64,000 nucleotides of DNA from assembly GCA_932521035.1 (NCBI GenBank), contig OW051493.1:8060001-8124000 (forward strand), in the 5' to 3' direction. Of the stretch, positions 1 to 11,354 are shown piece after piece. Numbering within the stretch: the first letter of the stretch is position 1; each line of letters starts with the position of its first letter. The notes under the pieces are model-generated. The model had not been told where the DNA came from, searched no databases, and was given only the letters and a program-made list of their open reading frames with translations. The DNA comes from Oscheius dolichura. Lineage: Eukaryota > Nematoda > Chromadorea > Rhabditida > Rhabditidae. Made by a program: the position numbers and the translations under genes.

Positions 1-507
1 CATTTTCCCGAAAAACAAATTAGAGCGTGGTTTGACTTTACATCGGGGTAGTGCCAGCTCCCGGAAGGTAACTTTGACGATAGGGCCAAACGTTGCTCGT
101 TATTTAAAACTGCCACCTCGCCACGGCTGGCAGAAAGTGGCGTTTTGGTCCATGTATGCCGATTTGTGTTGCCTTGTGAGTTTAACAGATTGTTTTATTC
201 TTCTGCTTCTTTCAACTTGAAACGTATAGTCTGACACGAAAAATGACGATAGTTGTTGGTCTCAATTTAGCCTTGGGCCGAACTTACCTGTCATTTTTTC
301 TTCTGGGTCACCCGAAAACTGATGGTCAACGAGCTCAGTTGCCAAAAATTGGAGACCTTTGAATGTCGCCTTTCCCAGTGACAGACAACTCGCAATTCCA
401 TGCTTATATAATTCGAGATTCGTAATTTTTTCCTAACCGCCCCTCTTTTCGTGGATCACTTTTTCACATAATAATTTGGAAACAGTATTCTTAAATTACC
501 TTTTTAG

Positions 508-3500
508 CAACAACGTAGACCTTTCAAACGTATTGGATTACTGTGATCCGGGTAAACCTTTTTTTGCTAAAATACTTGCAACGATCTGTTGTATTGGACA
601 CAGCAACTGTTTAAATGTGGCCATTAAAAGAAGTAACCAACTAAATATTTTAGAAATTGACCGTAAAATTACAGTTTTCCGAGAGAAGCAACAAAACGAG
701 TCCCCTGAAGATTTTATGAAAAGAGATCCCGCGGCGACATTGTTCGACGCTAATTTTTATCGGAGAATTGTCGAACATGACAGAGTTCCTTTAATTGAAG
801 TGTTGTTCCTTTACAAAGACGTAAATTGGGACAAGAAGAAGATGATGGATCTGGCAAAGAAGAGAAGATATAAAAAAGTTGAGGCATATTTTAACGAGCC
901 TCTTAGGCATGTGAAGGTTTCTCTTCCATTTTAGCTGAAATCTAACCGCTTTTTGAGGGGGGCTATTCACAAAAAAATCTAGACGATACGAAGAAAGACG
1001 GTTTGGCAGACAAATTGAAAGCGGCAGTCAGGAACGGTAAACTATTAGAATTAGAGGTAGGCCTAGAAGAGGACAATGTTGTTGTTTTCTATAATATCTT
1101 TTTTTCCAGCAATGTTTACAAGATTTACAAGGATATAAAAAAGAATTTCAAAATTTGGATAATCTTATAAACGACACTGTCTCTACGGAAGAGGGAGAGT
1201 ACGAGAAGGAAAGACTAATGCACTGGGCCTGCAAACGCGGGGATTTAGCCATTTGCAAAGCAAGAACTTTGCAGACATGACTATATTTCATAGATGTTTA
1301 GGCTTTGTACAGGAAGGGAGCATCGCTACGAATTGTGGATATGAATTTCAATACTCCTGTCCATGTAGCTATTAACTACGATAATCTGAATGTGCTGCAA
1401 TGGCTACATAAGTGCGATGACACGTTGATTCGGGATTTTTTCGAAGAAAGATTTAATGAAGAATTACTCGTGAACAATTACGTATTTGAGCTGAAAGAAG
1501 GAAACGGTAAGGAGTGAATAATTGGAATGTGACTAGTTCTTTTATTTTATTAAAAAGCTTTTCCCTCTTTTCAGGCAATCTTCCAATAGTTAAATATCTT
1601 CTTTCTTTGGATTGTGATAAATTCTTGACGGTTTTGAACATAAACCATATTCTAAAACAGGCAATTGATGCCAGTAACGACAACTACAGCTGTATTGATA
1701 CATTGCTAATGAAAGAAAAAATCCGTAATCGCATTACACCTGAGCAGATAAAGGTGACTGTAGCTTTGATCAGATATTGAACATGTTTTAGGAAGCAGCT
1801 CAAAAGGATGCTCAGTTAGCTACAAAGTTACTGATCGCTGCTCCTCGAGCACGTATCGCAGATATCATCGAGGACAAGGTTAAACCTGACCAGTCGAAGG
1901 TTACTGTAATTGAGATCTCTTACTCCATTTGCTACAGGCAGCAGGTGAACAGGATGTTCATTTGGATCTCAAGTTACAAAAAACGGCTCCTCGAGGATTC
2001 ACGAAAGATATCATAGAGGAAAAAGAAAAAAAAGGAAAAGATAAGCCGTTTTTCAAAGAATGGAAGGACAAATATCCAGAGGCACTTCCCGAAATATTTG
2101 CCAAATTTGAGAAAAAAGAAAATAATAGCGGTGAGGACTAAAATAGTTTCTATTGTTAACAATACAAATTAAGTTTAGACGGTCTAACTGATGAACGAAG
2201 AGTAAAGATACAAAAGAAGATTTTTAGAGAAATTGTACAATTTACACGTTCAAAAGAAGCACATATGAAAGAAGCTAAACTGCTGAAACACGAGAAGGTG
2301 TCTGCTTATGTGAAAAGAAATTTAGATTCCATTAGTCCATATTACTTTGGTGAGAATTTAGCCCAATTTATTTACGAATTCGAAAAGCTTTCCATATTAC
2401 TTTTTTCAGACATTGTCGCTGTCTTCATTCACCTGCTCTGCCTTTCTTCTTATTGTGTTATCTGTGCTACGAGACAAAAATCTGTCGATGACAAGGACAA
2501 AAGTCACGAACTGATACAGAAAGGTAAATGTAAAAGAGTTTCTTCTAAAAATAGATTATAGCACTTGGAATTATTCTTGTAGTCATTAGCGGTTTTTTAC
2601 TTTTTAAACAATTCATAGAATTATGGTTAGTAGGGTGCAAACATTTTCTCAATAAAGAAAATGTTGTGGAGACCATTTCGTATGCCTCGTGCTTTTATGT
2701 GGTTTTTTGGGTAATATCTTCGGAAAAAACTTCTCTATGGATATATTTAGCTGGAGTATCTACCAGACGGGAAACTACCGGCCATCATTATTTGCATTTT
2801 TCTCTCATGGACTGATCTGCTGATGAAGTTGAAAGTAATTCCCTAGTAAGAATCGATTCAGTATAACCAAAAACTTCTGTTTCCAGCAAACTTGGACTCT
2901 ATATAGAAATGTTTTCATCCATTTTAGGGAGATTTAAAGTCGTATTCGTAATGTTTCTTATGTTTATCGCTTGTTTTAGTACCGTATTTTATATATTGTT
3001 TGATGACAAGGTGAATCGCAACCATATTCAGCAAAATACTTTAATTATTTGTTTTTTAGACACCGTTCCAAGATTTCAATTCACTTATAGCTAAAACGTT
3101 AGCAATGATAACAGGCGAATTCGACTTTGATAATTTGTTTGCAAACACAGCAACGTTAGACTATTTGCCAACAACTGAAATAAATATATTCAGCACTGCA
3201 AACTCCAACAATACTACTCTAGGATCTCAAGAACCCATTTCAACTACATCCGATGTTGGATTGTCCTCAGTTGATCCTGAAAATAGGTGGGACTATTTGC
3301 TCGTAACTGAAATAGACATTTTGCAGTACTGCAAATCATACAGCTGCCGATATAACAGTTACAATACTGAAAAATTTTTTTCAACACCAGATTTGGTTTA
3401 ACCGCTTTATCGAATACATGCTGAATCCGAAATTCGTGGGGTACTACACATTTTTCATTTTCTGTATATTCCTGCATATTCTCCTGCTGAATTTATTGAA

Positions 3501-6500
3501 TGGACTAGCCGTTGATGATGTCAGAGAAATTATGGAAAACTCTAAAGATAGGCAACTTATCAAACAGGTTTCATCTGCACGGCTATGATGATGTTATTTA
3601 GGCCGAATTAATAGTAGATCTGGAAAAAATCTGGATGATTATAACATGGCTCCGAGAAAAGTGGTCGATTTTCTGCAAGTAAGTTTCGTTGCATAGTCAC
3701 GAAGGCGATTCGTTCTCATATAAAAATATTCCAGATTCTGTTGCTGCAGAGGAACTGGAAATGGTGATTACTCGTTAGTTCCGCAAGCAGTACAACCCTC
3801 TGATCACGCTAGCAGAAAAGGAGGCAAGGTTTTACAATCACACCCACCCCTACTGCAGAATAAGCCCCCAAACGACAGGCGAATATAAGCCCCCACCTAC
3901 AGAGAATACGAACAATGCACCCCCACCCTTGGCTGCGTCTCACATGTTGGGCGGCCGCTGCGCAGCGACCTATACTATCTCGTTTTTGGCCCAAAATTCT
4001 TGTTTCTTCTTATATTACAATGTGCCCCCACTTTACAATGTGTCCCCACCTATATTACAAGGGACCCCCATCTTATTTTACATTACGTACCCACCGCATC
4101 CAACCTTATGCGCACCTCATACCCCCTCCCAAGTAAAGGCTCCGACGGAGACATGCGCAGCCCCCCGTGATACTTAGCCAGTGGTATCAGTACAACCGTT
4201 TGGGTGCGGTGGGTTCCTAATGTAATATAAGGTGGGGAGCCCTTGTAATATAGGCGGGGACACATTGTAAAGTGGGGGTTCCTTGTAAACTCTAGTGGGT
4301 TGCACTTGTAATATGCGATTCTCGTAAACATTCGTGGGGTTCTATAGTAGACGATTTCAAGGTGGGGACCCAATGTAAAAGATTACCGCTGGTTTTACAA
4401 TCGGTACCCACTTTGCTCTGTGGGGGCTACTTGTAAAATCGGATGGTTTTACATTCTGCACCCACCATGGCGAATAAGACCCCACCGGTTTTGTTCTCGG
4501 TGGGGGCCGATTTTCGGCTGGGTTTGTTCGTGGGGTCGCATTTTGCGGTGGGGGCGGATTGTAAAAAATCGCCGAAAAGGAAGTGACCAGAGTGATGATT
4601 ACTTCTCAGTTTCGTCACAAGCAATTACACCAAACCCAGTTGATTATTCAAATTTAGAAGATAATCCATCTGCGAGTCAAGTCATTCAACAAAATTCTTC
4701 GTTTGTTTATCGGGCTTATCCTCCAATGCAAATTTTAAGCGATGCAGAACAAAAAGGAGAGACGGGCTCAGCGGAAACTCAAGAAAAAGTATCCCAGTTA
4801 GAGGAGAAGAAAAGTGCAGTAAATCTCGAAGACAAGCCTGTCACGTTAGAGTCTCTGAAAGATTTTATATTCCAAATGGAAAAGAAAGGACAAGAAATGA
4901 CCAAGACTATGGATCTTATGCAAGAAGTCATGTTTCAACTGGACAAAAGGAACAGAGATATACAGAGTACAATGCTCGTCTCCTTGGAAGAAAGTATGAA
5001 ATTGAAACGTATATTGAAACGAGTAGACAAGAGAACGGTAAGTTGTTTCTTTATTGAGAAATAGACTTTTCCAAGATTTTAATCATCGGGGGTAAGCTAC
5101 AAGATTCTGATAAAATTTCTGATAAAATGCTCCTTCTGCGTGGAGGCAAATGGATTGAATGTAGAGTGAAGCTACCAGAACCTTTTGCAAATGGTGGTGC
5201 AGTCTGTTTGGACGGAGAGATCTATATATTCGGCGGTACTCTGGAGAAAAGATCATATAAATTGGATAGAAACCTGATCTGGATTCCACTGGATCATTTA
5301 AAAGAGAAACGTGGTGGTATTGCAAATAGCTCTCTTGAGTGGAATGGATCTATCTGGATATTTGGTGGCTCTCCAGATGGTATTAGCAAAAAGTCTTTGA
5401 AAAGTGTGGAACGGTATGACCCAGAAGAGAATAAATGGATTAAAGAATCGTAAGTTTATCACATACAGTTGTTATAAGAGCGGGGGGGGGGGGGGGGGGG
5501 GGGAAGTCGACCGAAACCGAAAATTTCTGAAAAAATTACTTCCGGCACCGAAGCCGAAATTGAAAACGAAAATGGCCGAAACAGCCACTTCCGGAATTAT
5601 TTTCGGTACCGAAAATGGTCGATAATTTTTTGGCCTGAAATTTTTAAACTGCCTAAGAGTAGGGACCACAAACGCGCGCTAAAGGTACCTGACAGTTTTT
5701 GTTAGCAAATTTTGGTCTTTTTTTATCAAAAGGCAGGTTTCTCAGTAAATATGGTGGTTTATGGGCCAAATTGGTCGCCCGTTATATAATTTTAGGCATA
5801 TTTTCACTTAGCAGTAACAGATTTTTGTAAAATATGCTCTGTATATGATAAATACACACCGTGAAGTAGTTTTATGCTTATATCTTCTCACTATCAATTG
5901 GTTCCAGGCTATTTTTTGTTGCTATTTATAGTAAAAAATATGCTTAATTTAAAGTAGCAAAAATTAACAAATGGGATTTGCGCCCAAAACTTATAAAATA
6001 ATTTAAAGTTGCAAACTTTGCTTGCACTCAAATTAAATATTCTTTGCATAAACGAGAAGATATATGTATCTGATAATTTTTTGCAATTAATTTACTATGG
6101 AAAACAAGCAAAAAATATATAAAATATGCCATCATTGGCGAGAAAATGAATTAAGAAATTGAGTCATTCTTCGATATTTAATAATTAAGCTTTTACTCTG
6201 TTATCTCCTTTATAATGAATCTATCATAATGAAAATACTTGAAAATGCGATTTTGGCGGGTAAATTTCTCATTAAAAAAATTGGAGGCCTAAAAAAAAAC
6301 TTTCGTATTTCGCATCTTTATCACATATAGCTCATTCTAACCGTCTCGATGAGCCGAGTTTATTAGCACAAGAGATGTAAAGATTTCAGCCTCTTTTGAT
6401 AGAGAACAACGGGATTTTATGTCAAAAACCTCACTTTTTTGGGGAAATACCAAGTTTTCATCATAAAAAACGGTAAAAACGCACTTTTACACTAACGAAA

Positions 6501-8399
6501 TTGAAATCCTTGGCATTTCTTCATCTAGGAACATCAATAAAATCAAAAATTAAGGGTGGCGCTATATAGTATCCAAAGCTCGGAAGGTGCGCCGCACTTT
6601 CGTTCCTTTTCGGCCTTTCGCAACTTCTTTCTACAAAAAAAGTTTATTTAGGATAGCGGGCAAATAGTGAAAATAGACTCGCCAGAATCAGTTTTTGACG
6701 CTCTTTTCGAATATATAGTTGGCTACTGGATTCACCTTCAGTTTAATGAGATATCGGAAAATTTTCTCAAAAAGCAATTTTCTGCGGCACAATGGCGCAG
6801 TGGCGAGTTGCCCCATCGATTACATCCAGAAGGTCGAAGGTTCGGATCCTCCCTGAGACAATTTTTTTAGCTTTTTTTGTAAAGCTGTATTATGATAAAA
6901 TAACACATTTTAAATGCTCTAGAAAAGTTTTAGACCTGGAAACTTTAAACAAAAGGAACGAGGCCTGAAAATGAGCATTTTAGGGCGACCCACGTACCTT
7001 CCAAGCTTTGGAAACCATGTAGCACCACCCTTAATTTTTGATTTTACTGATGTTCCTAGATGAAAAAATGCCAAGGATTTCAATTTTGATAGTGAAAAAG
7101 TCCTTTTTCTCTGTTTTGTTTTTATTTTATAGCCCCCTGATAGTAATTTGGGAAAAAATGGGTTAACCCATTAGTGCTCGTATGTTCATTTTTGAACATT
7201 TTGTGTCTCGGTTCTCCCTTTGGTGTAGGTCGTTTTTGGCCTGGGGAAATTTTTTTCTCCAAAAAAGGCATCAAAAAAGTGCCCTCTTTCTCGTGATCAG
7301 GGGAAGGTATTTCTTGGGTTATCCGGATGTTGGCGCCATGAGGTACGTGCGTGCCAAAATTGGTAAAACGCGATCAAAATTTAAGTCTAATCCGTCACAA
7401 AAATTTACAAAAATCTTTTGAGGACCCGCACGGCGACAGGAATGCTCGCCGCCTTACCTCCTCATCCACGTCATCCAGCCCTCTTTCTCCTCTATCGAGT
7501 GGTATCAAAAAGTTCTTATCAACATCTTCCGATTCCGAGAAAACCGCATAAGGCAGTGAAGGCAGTGAAAGCCTTTATTTCCACTCTTTTTGTTTCTAAC
7601 AATTCCGAGACGAGCGAATGAGGCGCTAGGAGTATTTTCGATACCGTTCGATAGAGGAGAAAGAAGGCTTCAAGGCGTGTATAAAGAGGCTCGGCGGCAA
7701 GCATTCCTGTCGCCGTACGGGCCCTCAAAATGCTAAAAAAAACAAAAAGAATTATGTTCAAGTCTAACCCCTGACAAAGATTCACAAAAACATTTTGAGG
7801 GCCCGCACTTTTTTGATGCCTTTTTTAGTACAAACATTATCTGGGCCATAAATAAGTTTCTCGAAGAAATTCGGGCAAAAATGGGTTAAAGAAAGTATAA
7901 GATATTTAGAGACATGAAATTTTCTCGAGCATATGCAGCTGCAGCAGTTCATAATGGAAAATTCTTTGTCTGTGGTGGTTATGACTTACTGAATGAATGG
8001 ACAAGTGTGGAATGGTTGGACCCACAGAGTGGTGTCTGGACGGTACTGAATTACCTGCCCACACCTCGAATTGGACATTCTCTGGTTTCCTATAACAATT
8101 CTCTGATTCTAATGGGAGGAGGTTATGATGCTGGAAAGACAGATCTCAACTCCGTTCTGGAACTGGATATTGTGGAAGAAGGGGGAATATGGAAAGAACT
8201 GGAAAGATCGATGACGAATCATCGGAGCTTTTGCATTGCAGCAACCCTTGAAAATGAAGTTTTTGTAATTGGAGGAAACACGCTAGAAATTGAAATATAC
8301 GATAGAAAAATCTGGAAGGAGGGGCCTCGTCTCCCCCGTGTAAACTTGGGCATGTGTTCTGTTGTTATTCCCCAACACATTGTTGACAACATTATTTGA
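508..8399 (+). CDS. TRPA-type cation channel fused to a C-terminal six-bladed Kelch propeller (5' end incomplete)
   Basis: About 18 exons splice in phase into roughly 1,330 residues. Exons from 508 to 2130 give ankyrin-like repeats (MHWACKRGDLAICK near 1220). A TRPA-type pre-S1 linker follows (LLKHEKVSAYVKRN, 2278). Then come the transmembrane core, the pore helix KTLAMITGEFDFDNLF (3090-3140) and S6 HILLLNLLNGLAVDDV (3473-3520). A cytoplasmic tail with a coiled coil (4850-5037) leads through a 38-nt intron (5038-5075, phase 0) into Kelch blades: ILIIGG at 5076, then IYIFGG, IWIFGG, FFVCGG, LILMGG and VFVIGG, ending at TGA 8397. The last intron (5450-7909, phase 2) is 2.46 kb. Intron 1260-1301 starts with GC. 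Channel opening controlled by ankyrin repeats is family knowledge; a Kelch domain on a TRP channel is not a known architecture to me. The first exon is not located: 508 follows a good acceptor, so the start lies upstream, perhaps outside the window. If the 38-nt intron is retained, the protein ends at 5064 without Kelch. Alternatively the Kelch part could be a separate downstream gene. Confidence 0.75.
3823..4573. mobile_element. 751-bp non-autonomous DNA transposon inserted in a TRPA exon, 8-bp target duplication
   Basis: GAAAAGGA occurs at 3815-3822 and again at 4574-4581, exactly flanking the element. The ends are imperfect inverted repeats (GGCAAGGTTTTACAATC and, reversed, GGCGATTTTTTACAATC). 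The interior is a loose palindrome of GTGGGG/CCCCAC and TTGTAA/TTACAA blocks with no coding potential. Removing the element and one target copy restores the channel reading frame (SRKGSDQSDDYF). Eight-base duplications are typical of hAT and some other cut-and-paste families; the family cannot be assigned from these ends alone. Its left end supplies a GC-type splice donor (AG|GCAAGG at 3823/3824) in the right phase. Confidence 0.85.
5482..5503 (+). repeat. Uninterrupted run of 22 G
   Basis: A homopolymer of 22 G lies 30 nt inside the large Kelch intron. It is followed to about 5620 by a short-period CCGAAA/ACCGAAAAT-rich stretch. It could be a true G-quadruplex-prone tract or an assembly-sensitive simple repeat. 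Confidence 0.9.
6465..7115. repeat. Fold-back element inside the Kelch intron
   Basis: The stretch 6489-6600 is repeated in inverted orientation at about 6990-7094 (shared core ATTGAAATCCTTGGCATTT, then ATCTAGGAACATCA, then ATTAAGGGTGGYGCTA). Similarity fades out to about 6465 and 7115. The roughly 390-nt loop holds a tRNA-like sequence. No ORF of note is present. The remainder of the intron (5620-6460 and 7120-7900) is A/T-rich and repetitive, with no gene seen. Confidence 0.75.
6785..6862 (+). other. tRNA-like sequence with A and B box promoter motifs
   Basis: TGGCGCAGTGG matches the polymerase III A box and GGTTCGGATCC closely resembles the B box, at normal tRNA spacing. A plausible D-stem can be drawn (GGCG/TGCC) but the anticodon and acceptor stems do not pair well. 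It is therefore more likely a tRNA-derived SINE or a decayed tRNA than a working tRNA. It sits in the loop of the fold-back element. Confidence 0.45.
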
Positions 8400-8545
8400 C
8401 CGTCTAATAAATCAGCTGTTTGGCTTTTGCTTTTCTTGATTATATACAAACAATGTAGTAAAAATTCTAATCATCACAGGTGGCTTTCATCTTCTTACAG
8501 TACCCCCAGAATAGTCTTTTTCATGTGGACAATCTCTCGTTTCAT

Positions 8546-8713
8546 ATGGAAATAGGCTGGTTATAATGGGAGGTAAAGCTGAAAATGGACAAGCTAATAC
8601 TGTGCTGGAAATGAGTATTTTGGAGGGAAATGGGAGATGGAACGAGCTGCCAGTCCCGTGATTCGTTTTCTGCTGCAGTGCTAGACAATGAAATATTTGC
8701 AGGTGGAGGAATC
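8546..8713 (+). pseudogene. Kelch blades 5-6 relic, frameshifted
   Basis: From about 8546 the frame reads LVSYGNRLVIMGG and continues VLEMSILEGNGRWNEL, closely matching blade 5 of the upstream gene (LVSYNNSLILMGG). It stops at TGA after LPVP. In the next frame RDSFSAAVLDNEIFAGGG matches the start of blade 6. So this is a partial tandem duplicate of the last Kelch exon, broken by a frameshift. The flanking DNA (8400-8545) looks non-coding. Confidence 0.8.
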
Positions 8714-8956
8714 GCGCGCTGTTTATTTGTGTTTACCTCTAACGTGCCCCAGGGTGTGTTTTGACGTTTGTGTGTCTAGCGCTTTTTCCTTATTATAAAA
8801 CCCAATTTTTTTTGATTGCACCGTGTAGCCCTCATGAAGTTGTACTAGTGGGCAAATTTTGGTGATGTTTGGCCATAAAATAAGAGAGCCCCAACAATTT
8901 TAATTTTTCAAAAAGGGCCGCCGTGTGCCGCGCGCCGTATGTCGTTTTTCGTTCGT

Positions 8957-9013
8957 GGGGCTAAGAGGTCGGACTCAAGTCCGAGAGGTCGGGGTTCGGA
9001 TCCCACCCTAGCC
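8957..9013 (+). other. Short tRNA-Leu(CAA)-like sequence
   Basis: The 57-nt stretch begins GGGGCTAAGAGGTC, has an anticodon-like hairpin GGACTCAAGTCC with CAA in the loop, and a B-box-like GGGGTTCGGATCCC. GGCTA at the start can pair with TAGCC at the end. It is too short for a normal nuclear tRNA and lacks a clean D-arm, so I read it as a tRNA-derived repeat. A working, minimal tRNA is less likely. Confidence 0.45.
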
Positions 9014-9362
9014 AAAGAAATTTTGCTTTTCATATAAATTGTCTAGAACCCTCAGAAATGTTTTCCAACATATTTTTAAGTGAAAACAAAAAAATAGCAC
9101 ATAGGCGCTGGGTCTAAAATCGCTAGATAACAAACTTTGATCATTTTAAAGAAATTTTTTCCGAATTTCTTGGAGAGCAAGCAAATCCCTTTTTGTATGG
9201 CAATAAAATCAGACATTCTTGATGAATGTCTACAAAAAGGGAACAATTCGTTTTTGTAAAAAAGAGAAATCTCATCAAAAGTTGTTATTTGTGTTCACCT
9301 GTGATTGAAATTTAAAAAAAGGGAACAATATAGGATACAGTGAAAACTTTACAAAAGGGGAA

Positions 9363-9825
9363 CAATATTCATACGACACAAATAACAGCTGTTCTCAACG
9401 CAGAACTTTTCTAGAAGGTTTTTTTTAACTCTGTAAGGCGGGAACTGTACGAGCTAGATGGCTATCGGGATACCGTATAAAAAAAGAAAGCAAAAAAGAC
9501 TAAATGTAGCCTGGTGTGTGCCCGTTTGAGGGAAAGAAAGTTGAGAACAGCTGTTATTTGTGTCGTATGAATATTGTATTCCCCAGGCATTCTCATAAGC
9601 TGTTCTTGGGCTTAAAAAATCAGCAAAAAATTTAGAAACTTTCACAGGAACGGGACCTTGAAAATTCGATCTAATATTTGAGAAAATAGCTCTGAACAGT
9701 AATTATGTATTGTTGAAAGCCGTACTCAAAAATTAAGTAAGCTTTTCAAAATCTGCTTCCTGTGAAAGTTTATAAATTTTGTGCTGATTTTTTTAAGCCC
9801 AAGAACTGCTTATGAAAATGTCTGG
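9363..9825. repeat. Two interleaved long palindromes
   Basis: A roughly 40-nt block at 9363-9403 (containing CGACACAAATAACAGCTGTT) recurs inverted at 9539-9577. A second block at 9590-9652 (containing GCTGTTCTTGGGCTTAAAAA) recurs inverted at about 9757-9825. The two hairpins lie next to each other. They look like remnants of MITEs. No coding signal is present between 8720 and 11657. Confidence 0.75.
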
Positions 9826-9928
9826 GTCGTTCAGCTTAGTCACACCCAGTTTCAAAGTCTTATTTCTGACAGAAATTAGCATTGATGCGCACTTACGCAA
9901 CTAACACAAAATGATTTTGACTATTTCC

Positions 9929-10316
9929 TTAAAGGAACAGTCAGGGAGTTTTCCAGCTACCATATACAGAAAAAACGATTTTTTCATATTTCACTGTTTT
10001 TATTATATTTACCTTTGGTGTACATATAGGGATCGTTTCAAATGTGGAAAAAAATGAAAAGAAACGATAAAAATAGCGATAAATCATCAAAATGCTGACG
10101 AATGCTGACCTAATTTTGAAAAAACGCTCTTCCCGGGCACTGGCGTGCTGACGTCCGTAACTTGGGATGCTGACGTTGGTCGATATACGAGCACTTTGAA
10201 CGCATTTTTCTCCTTATTTTGACATTTTTATGATTTATAAAATAGTGCATCGTGATCAGCGAAAAAATCTCTATTTTCTGAGACCTGGTCAAAAAACTCC
10301 CTGACTGTTCCTTTAA
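9929..10316. mobile_element. TTAA-flanked MITE (piggyBac-like ends)
   Basis: TTAA at 9929-9932 and 10313-10316 flank perfect 20-bp inverted ends, AGGAACAGTCAGGGAGTTTT. The interior is non-coding. TTAA target sites are the hallmark of piggyBac-type transposition, so this is probably a non-autonomous member. A diverged copy lies at 18949-19309. Confidence 0.75.
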
Positions 10317-10595
10317 AATTGAGAGCTCAAAATACGTTTTGTTTGCTAGTAAATTCGGGGCGGCCACTTTTCGGAAAAATAAAAAATGGAAACGATCAAA
10401 AACGGAATAGAAGTAACACAGAACAAGACAATTTCGACAAACTCTAATCCGGAAATGTCGAAAGCGGAAACGACCCATTCCGGAAAAATTTTGACGTAAA
10501 GACCAAAAAGTTCCAAGAGGACAAAATCGGCTATAAAAGTGGTTTTTCGTCATTTTCTTAGTCAGATGCCTCCGGCGGCCTTTGGCCGCGTTTGG

Positions 10596-10745
10596 ATTAC
10601 AAATTTGACAGTCGAAAAAGATTTGACCGTCGGATAAGGTCAAACGGTCGAAACTTTCTGCTTCTCTCTCATTTGACCTGTCAATCCGTACAGACGACAG
10701 GTCTTGCAGACAGACAGAGATCTGCCTATTATTAGGGTAGGATAG
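10596..10745. repeat. Dispersed repeat, copy 1 (second copy at 30851-30975)
   Basis: Both copies share AATTTGACAGTCGAAAAAGA, ACTTTCTGCTTCTCTCTCAT, and CTGCCTATTATTAGGGTAGG in the same order. Only this copy has an extra 20-30 nt after the first block. The long reverse-strand ORF across 10110-10754 runs through this repeat and the neighbouring MITE and is not taken as a gene. Confidence 0.7.
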
Positions 10746-11354
10746 ATTTAACAAAAATCAGAAAGAAAAACGGTGGACCAAGAGTACGCGCCCAATTTCG
10801 AAACGGGTGTTGACAATGTCTGACCCCGAAACCTTTTGAACTTTTCCCACTGCAGCTGTGCCATATGGCGTGTCTGTCTTGCTTGTTCAGAGATAATCAC
10901 GAAAGGGACTGGACAAGAAAAGTACACGAGAATTCACCCTGGGCCGAGGGAGATTTGCGCTGATCTGTGAGGGACGACTTTTCGGGGGTTGTGACTCTTC
11001 TTGCTCACTGGAAATAAGGGAAAGGCTTGAAAGAGAGTCATTTATTTGTAGACGATCTACTCGGTAAGGATGCTGTTATTTGATTTATTGATGGCATTAT
11101 TTTGGAAGCAAAGCATTGGGTGGACGCGGAACGATGACAGGAATGGGTCAGCAGCTCGTAAACAACCTCGTCAGCTTGGGAAAGCTCTCTCCCGCCTGTG
11201 ATTCATGGTCGTGATGCTTTAAATTTACAGAGAGAGACAGATTTGTACTGTTACAATGAGGACACACAAGATAGGAGTATTTCTACGAAAGCGAAGAACT
11301 TGGATCTCTCTCGCTGGCACGCGGAAAGCCCCCCAAACTTTTATGAATTTGTCG

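Noticed and set aside
32-220. 62-codon forward ORF at the left edge
   Set aside because: No splice context, domain or link to the TRPA exons downstream; composition is unremarkable.
3915-4373. ORFs inside the 751-bp element at the left end
   Set aside because: They reflect GTGGGG/CCCCAC repeats read in several frames; no transposase similarity.
10110-10754. 214-codon reverse ORF
   Set aside because: It runs through the right half of the TTAA MITE and a dispersed repeat that recurs at 30.9 kb, so it is repeat DNA and not a gene.
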